From NCBI GenBank assembly GCA_900074885.1, contig FJUW01000091.1:245624-309623 (forward strand): 64,000 nucleotides of DNA. Reading direction: 5' to 3'. Both the position numbers and the translations under genes were made by a program. This document shows, piece by piece, positions 12,357 to 23,592 of the stretch (position 1 is its first letter; each line of letters opens with the position of its first letter). This DNA comes from Rhynchosporium graminicola (lineage: Eukaryota; Ascomycota; Leotiomycetes; Helotiales; Ploettnerulaceae). A model generated the notes under the pieces. It was not told the origin of the DNA, made no database searches, and saw only the letters and a list, made by a program, of their open reading frames with translations.

Positions 12357-12981
12357 TAACAGTCGTTATATAACAGCCGCTACAATTAACCCTGCATGTG
12401 CATCGAACGTGCTTCCAACGATGCGTCACGAGGATCTATGCGTAAGGTTACAAGAATAAAACTACAGTTAGAGGATTGAAGTGACGAGATTTGCGTTACG
12501 TGAATTCCAGGGAAGACAGCCCTGCTTGATTTGTACCAAGAATGTTTTGGTTTCTCTTCTCAAGATTCGTTCAGATCGAAAGGTTTATCAGATTCTATCT
12601 TCACAGGGCTGAGAGCTGAGATCCACGACATTAGTCGAAACACTGATAGTCGACTATACAGTGACGGGATTCAGTGGTTTTGCTTAGTCTCGGAAGACAT
12701 TAACAAACAGGGATAGTTCACAATCAGAATGATTAGTTGCGTTGCGGTATATATTGTAACTTTCAGCGGCTTGTAAAATCAGAAACCTCGCCACCGTGTT
12801 GATGCAATTCTACATTGATTCTGTACATGAGTAGCGCAAATAATGAATGTTCATGTCCAAATACACCCTGCGGCTTCTTTCGTAATGTGATGTTACCACG
12901 CGCCTGGGGCGCTAACGCCTCGATACTAATTTACGCTCTACACTTGCGCTCTACTCTGGAATCCGGAAATGGAATGTCTCA
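12357..12981. other. Intergenic, nothing identified
   Basis: No coding frame with recognisable content; 3' flank of the UstYa-like remnant. Confidence 0.3.
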
Positions 12982-13749
12982 TTATCTCATCCAATAGTAC
13001 GCACGGAATCCAAAATTTCCTGTACAAATGATGAGCTGCCTCAAGTAGTCTATACAATGATCTATGGTCACAAATTTTAGCTGCCCGCCAGCAATTTTGG
13101 GATATGGTGTGAACGTACCAACATGCTTCCGCAGCACCCTGTCAGAGTCGGTAAACTCGAAAGGTAATAGTTCCTGGTCTCGGGGATAATCCTCGAACGA
13201 ATTTTGACGGATAAGATTGAGGCAATGCAGCTAATTTTGGATGGTCAGTGAGAATTGCAACAGCGCAAGACTTGCATAGAATTAGTTACTTGATGATACA
13301 GTTCCAAGTTTCCAGATACCCATCACCTTGATCACTCGAAATGGTGACATAGGTCGTGTCCTTGTGGAGCTTTTGCGTCATGGCAACCTCACTGACGGCG
13401 ATTCAGCCGCTGGGTGAGACGTCAGAGGCTGCCAGATAGAGCATAATTAAATTAGGGACCCTAATTTCTAATCCCATCTGTTCCATTCGTCGTCAACTTC
13501 AGCATCAGGGTGACCTTTGAAGGGGGATTTATCATAGAGACCGTCGAAGGGGTGCATCTCGTAGGAGATGCGGTTCAACGCCGGTGCTATTATGAAAGGT
13601 GAATGATATCCTCTTACGGGATCATGATCTTTCAGCATGTGGGGAATTGCATTGCACATTTCTGGTCGCCAAATTTGGGATTCCTGAGAGATGCAAGGGG
13701 CATGGAGAGACAGAAAGGTCCGAAGAGTATTTTCATATCGACCTTCCAC
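12982..13749 (-). pseudogene. UstYa-like (DUF3328) protein, frameshifted
   Basis: UstYa-family proteins are oxidases that cyclise fungal RiPP peptides and also act in other secondary pathways. The first segment (13749-13468) has the family block ISYEMHPF..SPFKGHPDAEVDDEW. A middle segment ends LELYHQ and splices (donor near 13290) to LHCLNLIRQ (exon 13230-12982), giving the first HxxHC motif. The second motif reads DHCIDYLRQLIIC, with Thr where the first His is expected. Two frame breaks are visible, one after DEWNRWD and one between GDGYLE and LELYHQ. No N-terminal transmembrane segment was found. It is most likely a decayed gene. A tiny secreted-peptide gene lies 650 bp upstream, divergently. 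Confidence 0.65.
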
Positions 13750-14398
13750 CAGCCGAGAACGGACTTTCCCTTGGAGGGACTTTGATTGAGGAATCCAGCA
13801 TTTTCTTGTTCAGTAAAAGCATGATCCTTCAGAGCTCGCTAAGAGAATTGCATACTGCTTCTTCACCAGAATGGAGAGCGAGGAATAATATCGAGTGGAA
13901 AGCTGATATTCCTGGAGTGAAAGGCGAGAAAGTGCTTGAGAGCAGACTCAGATACTGGGAGCTGAGCAGCTGGATTCCACTTAAGTTGGGTAAATGGGTG
14001 GATATAGTTTAAGATTGAGAATTGACCTTCACAGGAGTCGAACCAACAAAAAGTCACCACATCATCCACATGCAACTAGTCATTAGGAGACAAGTCCTAA
14101 TGCTCTGCTCGGAGGGATCATACTTTCGGGCAGCCAAAATCCAGGCATGATTTCAAGACTGGCAACAAAATGAGATGCGTGCGTTTGTTTAGTCTTTGCG
14201 AGGACGGTAATCGAGGTGGACCTGCGCATTATGACGCAGAGCAATGCTTTAGGTCATACAACCAAGAATTTTACTTAGATAGCCCAGAACTTCCCACCCT
14301 TCGATTGCATCTCTAACTTCTCTGACAAACGTCCCACATTAAACCCACAATCGCAATAACAATACAAGCTCCTGCTTATATCTGATCAAGAAATCATC
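13750..14398. other. Intergenic between UstYa remnant and small secreted peptide
   Basis: Divergent upstream region. The segment near 13750-13830 (-) has a short open stretch that could be the remains of the UstYa N-terminus, but it carries no clear transmembrane helix. No gene is called. Confidence 0.3.
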
Positions 14399-14587
14399 AT
14401 GAAGTTCCACATCATCACCTTCATGTTTCTCGGCTTAGCTGCAACCTCCGTCATGGCCCTTGCCACTATTAATCAGGCCCGAGACAATGACATTGGAATT
14501 GACGGTACAAAATCTAAGTACGAGCGATCTCCAGTCCTTGACATCGACGACGTAAAAGCCAAGTACGAGCGAAATGTCATCTGGTAA
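14399..14587 (+). CDS. Small secreted peptide with a twofold KYER repeat
   Basis: 62 codons. Residues 1-21 are a clear signal peptide (MKFHIITFMFLGLAATSVMA). The mature part holds two similar units, IDGTKSKYERS and IDDVKAKYERN. The last codons overlap a consensus donor (TG|GTAAGT), so the gene may continue into a second exon; splicing to the acceptor near 14680 would give TGA at the junction and nearly the same product. No homologue is recognised. The signal peptide, internal repeat and a UstYa-like gene next door resemble a RiPP precursor arrangement, but there is no KR or RR Kex2 site between units, so this is only a candidate. Confidence 0.5.
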   Translation: MKFHIITFMFLGLAATSVMALATINQARDNDIGIDGTKSKYERSPVLDIDDVKAKYERNVIW

Positions 14588-16428
14588 GTTCTGCATCTAC
14601 GCACCCCGCTCAAGTGCTGCCGAGAACTTTGCAAGGGGGGCCAAGGATTAAGAGTTACCCTTACTATCTGGGATTATACAGATCATAGAATCTGAGACCG
14701 CCTGCGAAGCGGTTGATCAGATGCGGAGGTGGTGCGCATTTTTGGCAGGAAGGGAGGATGTTGGGGACACATACTCGCTTAACGGTCTTGGAAACATTCA
14801 CTTGAAATTTCTAGTAGATACAGCTACATTCCGCGTAAGAAGCTTAACAAGAGCGAATGCTTTCACTCTCCAGACAAAATTCGAAAGTGACGGAATCTTG
14901 AAGATCAGGTCTCCCTAAGTAGGCAAACCTGGTCCCTAGCTTGCTTAAGCCTACACAATTTGCTACATCACGGAGTACGACATCTTGATTCATGAAAAGA
15001 AGGCAGGCAAGGCAATTCTTCAGGACTCAGCGAATCGAGAAGTAATAGATTAAATACCTGTCGGTTTGGATTCATGTCTCCCTGTGATATCGCATAGACG
15101 CGCTACACGATTAATATCACACGTGCCAAAAGGACAAAAGTTTACGGAGCACCACTCACCGCAAACGTCCCGGCAGATATGAGGCATCCAGAAAATGGCG
15201 CATTTCAAGCTCAAGCCAATCCAGTACAGAGGTTTTCGATACCTTCCGTACAGTATGCGGACTTGGTTGTAACAGCTGCCTACGGAGGTACTTCCGTACT
15301 ATCGTACAGCGGCGAAGTATTGTTACTACCGTACCCACACTCCAAAGTCGCGCTCCCCACTGTCTGAGCGCACCTGGGCTTTAAGCCTCTCCTAGGTCAT
15401 AGCTTTATACATAAGTATTACTCGTCGTTGACTGCCTTGCCTGTTGTAAGGTTTCAGGTGAGGTAGTCGAAGCTTGGTACTTCCGTTCTTAGAGTAGTAT
15501 TCAACCGAAGAGATTCACGACCGGGATTTTAGACATTCCAGGCCTCTTAGAAAATCTTTTCACTGGCTAGTCGCCCTTTGGAACCAATCCCCGCCTCTGG
15601 TGCACGAGTGGATTCCTTTACCTCTGTCAAGTACCCTACATGCTGGCGTTGGTGAGCTCAGCACCTCCGAAGCGTGGAATAGCGTGTCCGTGTGGGAGAG
15701 TCGGAATAGAGTGCCGCGGCAGTTGTGGTACTTTGTAAGTAATATGGAGCGAGAACGAAAGAAAGACACTCCATGATAAGAATGCTTACGGGTTATGATT
15801 GTGTGGAGGTACCGAGCGTCAGAACCTGCTTCGATGGTGGAGGCGGCATACAAACAGCCGTTCTTGCCTACCCACCGCCAAGTCCCTCCTCAATTGACAA
15901 ATCTTGTAGCGACACGATTGAGTCTCGCCTGATTGGAACTTGGAACTCAATGAGTCAGGATGAGCTCAAAATATCTCACCGAAATGGTCAATATTTTCCA
16001 GCTGATCTTCACGAGTATAACTACGAGTATAACTACACTGAAGCATTAAGCTGCAACAATCGAGCCAGTCAAGGAAGAAGGTCTCTGAAGATGAATGGAT
16101 ATGTAGTGTGGGGAGGAGGGGGAGACCAGACAACCAGTTAGGTAAAAGTACCGAGAAAGTTGTGTCTGGTGATAAGATTGCTATTTCCTTGGATTGCAGC
16201 ACCTATCATCTCATTCGCTTCCAAAGATAGAATGCTACCAAGTCCTTGATGAAGCTTTCACACACGGATCAATGGATGGCGAAAGATCCATTTTGTAAAG
16301 ACTGGACAGTGTCAAAAGCAGGAATTCGTGATTGGCTGGTTGGGCGAGGCTGCGCGAGCCCGTGGACTAGCATCAGCATGCACAAGAATTCATTCAAGGA
16401 GTAGCGACCTCGCTTGTACTGTTTACGT
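14588..16428. other. Intergenic, nothing identified
   Basis: 1.8 kb without a recognisable gene. Reading frames at 15560-15853 (-) and 15773-16141 (+) have no domain and low-complexity-free but unconvincing composition. It contains the 3' flank of the FMN monooxygenase. Confidence 0.35.
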
Positions 16429-17940
16429 TCATACAACCCGTTGTCGCTTAGCTGGATTATCTGCGGGCAACTTCTTCTCTCCACCATTCACCACCTTGAC
16501 ACCATTCGTCCCCTCTTTAGCATACGCAGGCACATCCTCACCCGCCTTCCAAAAGTACTTCGCACCAGTATGCGTCTCATCCAACCTTGTATGTCCTTTC
16601 AAGCCCAGATAATTCTCCCTCAAAGTTCCCCCTGGCACAGCATAATCATCCCAGAACAACCCTCTCCTCCTCAACTCCGGCAACAAATGCTCAATAATGT
16701 CATCGAAAGTCTCTGGGACAGCCGCGTAACTCAGATTGAAACCATCAACATCAGCTACCTCCGCCCATCTCTCCAGTTCATCCGCGACTGTCTTCGCACT
16801 TCCAATGACCTTCGCGCCGTTTCCACCAATGATAAGATGTTCAGCTATCGTCTTCTTATTCCATTTCGTGCCTTCCGGCGAAGATTTCGCCCAGTGATTC
16901 ACCATACTCCTTACAGCAGGCGGTGCGCTTTCAAGGAATCTGAAATCCTGATCATCGCTATACTTCCCCAGATCATATCCCGACCATCCGCCAAATAGCG
17001 CCAACGCACCTTCTCGGTCTCCATAGCGAGCCAGCTCCTCAAAATTCTCCTGAGCCTTCTCATCCGTCTCTCCCACAATGAGCAATAGCCCAGCCACGAT
17101 CTTAATGCTTTTGGGATCGCGACCAAATTCTGCAGCTTGCTTCCGTATCGAATCCACACTCGGCCTGACCAATTCCGGGTTATGTCCGTTCAAAAAAATT
17201 GCCTCCGCATGTCTCGCAGCAAACGTCTTCCCCGCACTACTAGTACCCGCCTGAAACAAAAACGGCGTCCTCTGTTTCGAAGGCTCACAAATATGCGGAC
17301 CTGGAATATCGAAATGCTTGCCCTTATGGTTGATCTGCCGTACGCCTTTCGGATCCGCATAGGCCCTTGTCGGTGCAGCGCTTACGGCATCGTCTCTCCA
17401 TGACCCTTCCCAGAGTTTGTAGGCTACTTCCATGTATTCATTGGCAATAGCATAGCGTACATCGTGCTCGATTTGTGTGTCGAGGCCAAAGTTCCGAGCT
17501 GCGGAGTCGAGGTAGGAAGTTACGATATTCCATGCCACACGGCCTTCACTGAGATGGTCGACGGTAGAGAACTTCCTCGCTAACATGTACGGACTTTCAT
17601 ACGTCGTACTCGCCGTGACTCCGAACCCGATACTCTCTGTGGCCGCAGCCAATGCTGGAATACTGTACAGAGGATCATTGATAGGGAATTGAGTAGCTGC
17701 TGCAATTGTGGCATCGAGGTTCGCGGGTCCATTGTAGACATCGTATCCGCCTAGGACGTCGGCGAAGAAGATGGCGTGGAATTTCGCCGCTTCGAGCTTC
17801 TGGGCGAGAGAAATCCAGTGCTTGATGCTGGCATACTTGGTGCTGGTGTCGGCGGGGTACTTCCAGAGACCTGGGTTAAGATGCCCGGGTGCTTGCATGG
17901 CAAATGCGTTGAGGATTAGCTGTTTCTTTGGAGTAGACAT
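16429..17940 (-). CDS. FMN-dependent monooxygenase, NtaA/SnaA/DszA type (luciferase-like)
   Basis: 503-residue intronless enzyme of the bacterial-luciferase-like superfamily, close to nitrilotriacetate and sulfur-compound monooxygenases. Such enzymes use reduced FMN from a partner reductase and O2. The N-terminus is LILNAFAMQAPGHLNPGLW. Then come the FFADVLGGYDVY segment (about residue 60), the TLSEGRVAWN-like block SEGRVAWNIVTSYLDSAARN (about 130-150), and FLFQAGTSSAGKTFAARHAE (about 225-245), all typical of the NtaA branch. Usual family length is about 430-480; the extra C-terminus ends in a basic KRQR stretch. The substrate cannot be read from sequence. It is divergent from an FAD monooxygenase 795 bp away. 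No broken codons were seen. Confidence 0.9.
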   Translation of the reverse strand: MSTPKKQLILNAFAMQAPGHLNPGLWKYPADTSTKYASIKHWISLAQKLEAAKFHAIFFADVLGGYDVYNGPANLDATIAAATQFPINDPLYSIPALAAATESIGFGVTASTTYESPYMLARKFSTVDHLSEGRVAWNIVTSYLDSAARNFGLDTQIEHDVRYAIANEYMEVAYKLWEGSWRDDAVSAAPTRAYADPKGVRQINHKGKHFDIPGPHICEPSKQRTPFLFQAGTSSAGKTFAARHAEAIFLNGHNPELVRPSVDSIRKQAAEFGRDPKSIKIVAGLLLIVGETDEKAQENFEELARYGDREGALALFGGWSGYDLGKYSDDQDFRFLESAPPAVRSMVNHWAKSSPEGTKWNKKTIAEHLIIGGNGAKVIGSAKTVADELERWAEVADVDGFNLSYAAVPETFDDIIEHLLPELRRRGLFWDDYAVPGGTLRENYLGLKGHTRLDETHTGAKYFWKAGEDVPAYAKEGTNGVKVVNGGEKKLPADNPAKRQRVV

Positions 17941-18734
17941 TGTGATTGGGATCTACGAGAGTAGGAAGCTGGGAAGATGAGTTGCAGCTTAGGATGAGGT
18001 AGACGCGTCCTCAAATCGCGCGTATAAAGAAAGAAGAAGCTCTTTGAGCTTTGTGAAATAAAATAAATTGTACCTTTCGTACCTACCTACTAGCTTAGCG
18101 AGAATCCATAGCTGTCATGCCATCGATGCAAGACTGCATTGGCGTTGTTGATTACGGATAACCAGTTTGAGACGACGAAGTCCGGTAAACCTCCTCTCAT
18201 GCTGATGTTGGAAGGTCGTTGATTGAACGACGATGGCGTATTAATCCCTGTCAGTTTCGCGAACACCAGTTTCTCCACAATATATCTTTAGCTCATCGCT
18301 AGCCATGAGCTTAATTTGACGTTTCCATGCGTGTCCCCCTGCATCCCAAGTCAAAGATGGGGTGAAGATGCATTCGAATAGCTATCCATGCCAGGATCTT
18401 GCTTGGAAAGTATTTGGGATATCAGTGTACGCAATATTCCGCATCGATTCCATCATATTCACACTTCGAGACTGGAGATAATGCTTCGAAGCGGGGTTCC
18501 TTTGCAGGTGAGGGGCAGTGTAAGTGCTTCCTCTTTAGATGTACGCAATTATCTCGTGCGCTCGTTTCCCAATCACATGAGGTGTAGACGTAGTCCGTCT
18601 TACACTGTGATGCCATGTGTGTTGTGAATAGCGTCATAGGTGGGATGACTTTTGTGTAAAAGTACTGTATTTTGTTCTTGAATTTCAGGTGCTTGATTCC
18701 TTAATATTGTATATTGCTTCTCTATTATTTCAAC
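17941..18734. promoter_or_regulatory. Shared upstream region of the two monooxygenase genes
   Basis: 795 bp between divergent start codons. No coding sequence is convincing. By position it holds the promoters of both flavin monooxygenases. No defined binding site is claimed. Confidence 0.4.
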
Positions 18735-20662
18735 ATGGCGCCTTCACTTGAGATTGAGAGCTCTCAGCAAGCGAGCGTTCCCTTGCTGTCAAAAGAAAAA
18801 CCCGAGGTTTCTGTTGAGGCCGTCTCGTCTCCAGAAGTGCTTCCGATTGAAGTCAAGACAGATCATAATAGCTTTTCTTCAGCCGAAGAAAGGCTACCAG
18901 CGTATACAAAGGACGCTACCCCCTTTGAATTAGAAGACCATCCCATCGATGCCCCAACAAGTATTCGAGTAAGCGCGTCCTCTTCCCTCAGTGGCAGCAA
19001 TCAACTCTAACAACTTGATAGGTTGCAGTTATCGGCGCAGGCCTAGCAGGCATCACAGCGGGTGTATTCCTACCCGTCAAGGTTCCTGGCATCAACCTCA
19101 CAATCTTCGACAAGAACGGAGATGTGGGGGGGACGTGGTATGAGAACATTTATCCTGGCGTCCGCTGTGATATTCCTGCCAATGTCTACCAATCCACATT
19201 CTCCCCAAAGACGAACTGGACCGAAGAGTATGCCCAAGGACCAGAGATTCTGAACTACTGGCAATCCCTTGCACGAAAATACAACGTCTACCAATATCTC
19301 AAACTTCAGCATAAAGTCGCTGGAGCGAATTGGGATCAAGATACTGGGAAGTGGACATTGAGGGTGGAAAATCTAGCGAGTAGAGAGACATATGTGACAG
19401 AATTTGATGTGGTGATCACGGCAATCGGGAGATTTAATGACTGGAAATTGCCGAATTATCCTGGCATTAAAGACTTCAAAGGCCATCTTAGACACTCCTC
19501 AAATTGGGACCCGAGTTTCGACCCAAAAGATAAGACGGTAGCGGTTATAGGAAACGGAGCAAGTGGAATCCAAATCGTGCCGAAGCTCCAACCACTCGTC
19601 AAGCACATGGACCACTATGCTCGAAGCCCGACTTGGATCGCTGGCAGTTTTGGCGGGGAAGGCGCAGGCAGGAGACTAGAACCGAATTACTACCCGAAAG
19701 AATTGTTGGATTCGTTTGAGGACCCAGAAACTTACTACAAGTTCCGTAAGGAGCTTGAATCGACATTTTACAAGCGATTCGGCACACTGTTCAAGGGCAG
19801 CGAGACGAACGCAGAACTTCGCGAAGAATTCATCAAACTCATGGCCGAACGACTTAAGAACAAACCTGAGTTACTGCAACACATCGTGCCGGATTTTTCA
19901 CCGAACTGTCGACGTCTGACTCCCGGCCCTGGTTACCTAGAGGCATTGACACAAGACAACGTTTCGTTCATCCGCACACCCATCTCCCATTTTACAAGCG
20001 ATTCTATCGTCACTACAGACGGCCAAGAGCGCAAAATCGACGCAATTATCTGCTCCACAGGCGCGAACGTTAATCTCCTCCCTCCCTTCCCCATCACCGC
20101 TTTCTCTCAAAATCTCCAATCGGCCTGGTCTCCTGATCCACTAACATATATCGGCGTGGCAACCCCTCGTTTCCCCAACCTCCTTCACATCCAAGGTCCC
20201 AACGGGGCAGGTCATTCCGGCACCGTCCCCTCACAAGTCGAAACCCAGTTAACATACCTCTGTCGCCTCCTCCGGAAAGTCTCCACCCAAGGCATCAAAA
20301 CGTTCGTGCCGAGCCAAGCCGCAACAGATGATTTCACAGCTTACTGCGACGCATTCTTTCCCAAAACCGTATGGTCAGAAAGGTGCTCCTCCTGGGCCAA
20401 CGGCGGGAGACCAGGAGGCAGGATTCATGGTCATTGGCCTGGTAGTGCATCCCATGTTAATTTCATGAGGAGAGATCCAAGGTGGGAAGATTGGGAATGG
20501 ACGTATAAAACTCAGACTGGCAATCGGTTTGCGTGGATGGGTAATGGATGGACGGTTAAGGAGGAGAGGGAAGAAGGGGATTTAACGGGTTATTTGAAGA
20601 TTCCTGGGGATATCGATTTGAGGAGTTATCATGAGAGTTGGTTTGAGGGTATGGATGGATAA
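18735..20662 (+). CDS. FAD-dependent monooxygenase, Baeyer-Villiger type
   Basis: Two exons, 18735-18968 and 19022-20662, with a 53-nt intron, give 624 residues. A 78-residue polar N-terminus precedes the first Rossmann motif VAVIGAGLAG (about residue 80). GGTWYENIYPGVRCDIPA follows, as in class B flavoprotein monooxygenases. The Baeyer-Villiger fingerprint is present as FKGHLRHSSNWD (FxGxxxHxxxW), followed by a second NADPH-binding GxGxxG, VAVIGNGASGIQ. The enzyme would insert oxygen into a ketone or oxidise a heteroatom using NADPH, FAD and O2. The start is the ATG of MAPSLEIE; an in-frame ATG seven codons upstream is possible. The divergent FMN monooxygenase suggests a joint oxidative pathway, which is inference. 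Confidence 0.9.
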
Positions 20663-21130
20663 GTCATTGCATTGAGGAGGTTCATGTTGTATATTGCTTT
20701 GCAGCCGGGGTAGACATTGAATGAAGTGCAAATTCGATAGAAGATGCAAAGAATGTTGGACTCAAGGGATAGCATATTTGGAAACATCCGCCAGTATATA
20801 CGAGATCCTACCGCCGGCCATCCTCGATACAGCAGTGCTTACCGGTGGCTCGGAGCTTAGCCACAGGCTTGAGTCGCTCACACTCATGGACTGTGATGTC
20901 CTGTAGAGAATGCTGACTGAATTCTTCCCAGTGAAGCAAAAAACACCCACCTGGCCGAAAATTAATCCAACGTGCAACTGCAGTAGTCATCATACAAATA
21001 CATGACAATCAAATTCCACTCTTTGTAAGGTCTTGTGATTAGTTTCATGACTATACGATCAACCTCCAGTACTTATTCTTACGACCCCGTTTCGTCTCTA
21101 ACGATTGCCCAGGAGCCCTTTAATGCCTTC
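20663..21130. other. Intergenic between convergent genes
   Basis: 3' flanks of the Baeyer-Villiger-type gene and of the broken gene at 21.1-22.1 kb. No gene seen. Confidence 0.35.
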
Positions 21131-22099
21131 CTAAGTAGTCTCATCTACCACACCCAACACCATACTAATCGAAGAAACCTCCCACTCCCCATAACTAATC
21201 TCATCTCCACCCTTCTCACCTCCTCTTTCAGGCTTCCTACACCGTCTCCCCAACGTCAAAAGACTCATCCCATCGGCTTGTTCATCCCACGACCCCTGCT
21301 TGATTTCCTCCTCACCCTCGAAAAGCTCCTTAGACGTCTCAACATAACAATACCGTGGCACAAACCAGCCCTGCTTCCCACCACCCCACTCATCACAAGC
21401 AGACCCTCCTCTCAACCCCTTCCAATCCCTCATCACATCCTCAAACGCCCTCTCATCATGATGCCACAACGCCGTGCGCCTCGCCACAATCCCAGGAAGC
21501 GATTTCCACCCATACGTCCTCCCATCACCATGATCCAGCACGATGATATTCCAATTTGGCATGTATATAATCTCTTTCACGTTCGCGAGCGACTATAAGG
21601 CGGTGAGTATGTCGCTGTTTTGAGAGGGGCTGGGAAAGGTCATGCCTGGCCATTGGATATCGGGACAGGGATCTGGGAGACGTGGGTTGGAATACGAGAG
21701 AGGGGGGATGGGTTCCCAGTACTCTTGTCCCGGAGCGAGGAAGAGAACGGGTGTGCAGCCGAGTGTGAGAGGAAGAGGGGTTGGCGGGGTAGATGTTGGG
21801 ATCTGGATGTACCTATATGTGATGGGTGTTAGTGTTAACGCTGATTCTTCTAGCAAGGGAAGATTTTGAAACAGATCTTGAAATGTTCGAGAAGAGAAGG
21901 AGAGATGTACATACCACCCCGACATCCCAATCTCTCCATCTCCAAAATTCTCCTGGATCCATTTCATTTCATCGCTCTTTGCCGACGGCATTCGATACTG
22001 TCTTGTCTTTTCATCCCAGAGCGAAAAGGGAGCTTTGTTATGTACATGTCGAGCGCCCCAGCCACTTGGGTTCTCCCATTTCGCTTATTTGGAGTCCAT
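21131..22099 (-). pseudogene. Unrecognised fungal gene with two in-frame stops
   Basis: One frame stays coding-like from the ATG at 22099 to the TGA near 21131, but it is cut by TAA at 22085-22087 and TAG at 21593-21595. Readable blocks are AKWENPSGWGARHVHNKAPF, LWDEKTRQYRMPSAKSDEMK, then IQIPTSTPPTPLPLTLG, and after the second stop NIIVLDHGDGRTYGWKSLP. A probable intron begins with GTACATCTC near 21910. Both stops fit C-to-T change of Gln codons. I tested donors upstream of the TAG and none keeps the frame. The family is not known to me. It is soluble-looking, with no signal peptide or membrane helix. Either a recent pseudogene or a gene with an unusual splice pattern. Confidence 0.55.
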
Positions 22100-23436
22100 C
22101 GTAGATGTAATTATCTGTCAACAGCCAAGATGAGTAGGTGAGCTGTTGGAGTAGTGCCGACTGTCCTCTATGACTTTGAGTATGTGATCTATGACACCGA
22201 AGAATTGCGCGAGCTTAAGTAACTATTCAAGTCACTGGCTATAATTGTTTCGTGACTCTAATTTCTTCGCGGACCTCTCTGACTGTCTTGATCAATATAT
22301 TCTTCTGAATCGAAATGATTGGCTGTATGGTGGCCAGTCAGGACGTGGCTTTTCATTTCAAAGGTGTGTGGCTACAGGGCTGTTGAAATAGCTCCGAGAA
22401 GTGAAGATGAAAAGATTTAATAAGCACAAAAGCAATTATAATGAAATTAAAAGTGTTGTGCCAACTAAGCTATAGGTAGTTCCGAGCAGCGCCCACAACG
22501 TCGGGTCCATTGTCAGCCTTGGTTAAACCAAATCCACCCGAGCTAGTATAGCCCTTGTATATTTATTCTAGAAATAGACCCGATAGAACCACCCAGTTTC
22601 ATAACATTTTACTACATAATAGAAGCAGATCTGACAGTTACCTACTTCCTTAGATATCTCGTAAAACTATACCTGCCCTGAATATTGCAGGTTTTTTAAA
22701 CGCCAAAGTGAGGCTTGTTACTGATGATTAATTCTGGTAATTCATTCAGAACTGACCCACCTATTGGGGATGCTGGTCCTGTGCGGCATCAAGCTACTAA
22801 TAAATATCCCTTACCTACCTAGTACTACCTTACTACCTTAGTTAACATATATCCGGTACCGAAACACCCCCACCTGCAGGCACGACTATCATCCTCTATT
22901 GAAATTACTATCTTAAATCCTCATTCTTCACCGCCATCACAGCCTCAACCATTCCATCATAGCATTCAAGCATTCAAACCCTTCCCTACCTACCAAACAT
23001 CCTATGACTCCCACATGTGCCATACTGTAACTTACCTACCTTCACATCTTCAAACCTTCACACCTTCATGTCCCACCGCCCCCGCCTTCTCTCATCACCT
23101 ACTACCCACCACCTACAACCAAAACAACAAACCCTCATCTAACCCCCTCCCCCCTCCCCTCTCCTCACCACTCAAAACCCTCCCCTCACCCCATCAAGCA
23201 CAAACACATTTTCCAGCCATCCGTCTCTCTCTTCAGCCCAGCAAAGTTTTCCTCCCCAAGGAACTCCCCAAGAAGCACAGATCCACAGCCACCTACCCAG
23301 ATATGCAAAACTCCCCATCCCTCCCTCCATTCCTCACCACACTCCCTCCGTCCCCCCCTCCCTCACCTCACCTCAAAAGACCTTCCAATCCTCACCACAT
23401 CACGTCGATGATCTCCCGCAAGCTACTCAACTCAGC
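22100..23436. other. Intergenic, C/T-rich and low-complexity stretches
   Basis: No recognisable gene. From about 22,860 to 23,430 the + strand is very rich in C and T (CCTCCC-type runs). This creates a long but low-complexity reading frame (23015-23452) that I do not accept as coding. Confidence 0.4.
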
Positions 23437-23592
23437 TCATACAAACAAATGAGCCAAGCTGCAATTCCAAAGATCCGCGTTCGAGTTTGATAACTTACTC
23501 ACGTACTTCCCCCTGGTATCGTGCTCCAACCCTTGTTGCGAGGAGGTGAGGAGAGAGAGAACGATAGACAGTATCAGTTTTGAGAAGGACAT
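23437..23592 (-). CDS. Possible small secreted peptide
   Basis: 51 codons that begin with a good signal peptide (MSFSKLILSIVLSLLTSSQQ) followed by GLEHDTRGKY and a short tail. A GTGAGT donor lies right after GKY, so the rest of the frame may be intronic and the true protein longer. No homologue is recognised. The only support is the signal sequence and the donor site, so this is a weak call. Confidence 0.25.
   Translation of the reverse strand: MSFSKLILSIVLSLLTSSQQGLEHDTRGKYVSKLSNSNADLWNCSLAHLFV

Noticed and set aside
14020..14110. tRNA-like sequence on the minus strand (GGTTCGA T-loop and a hairpin resembling an anticodon arm)
   Set aside because: The acceptor and D arms do not pair and the T-stem has mismatches, so no complete cloverleaf can be drawn.
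23015..23452. 145-codon reading frame on the + strand
   Set aside because: It is a Pro/Ser/Thr-rich product of a C/T-rich tract with no domain, and it overlaps a better minus-strand signal-peptide start.
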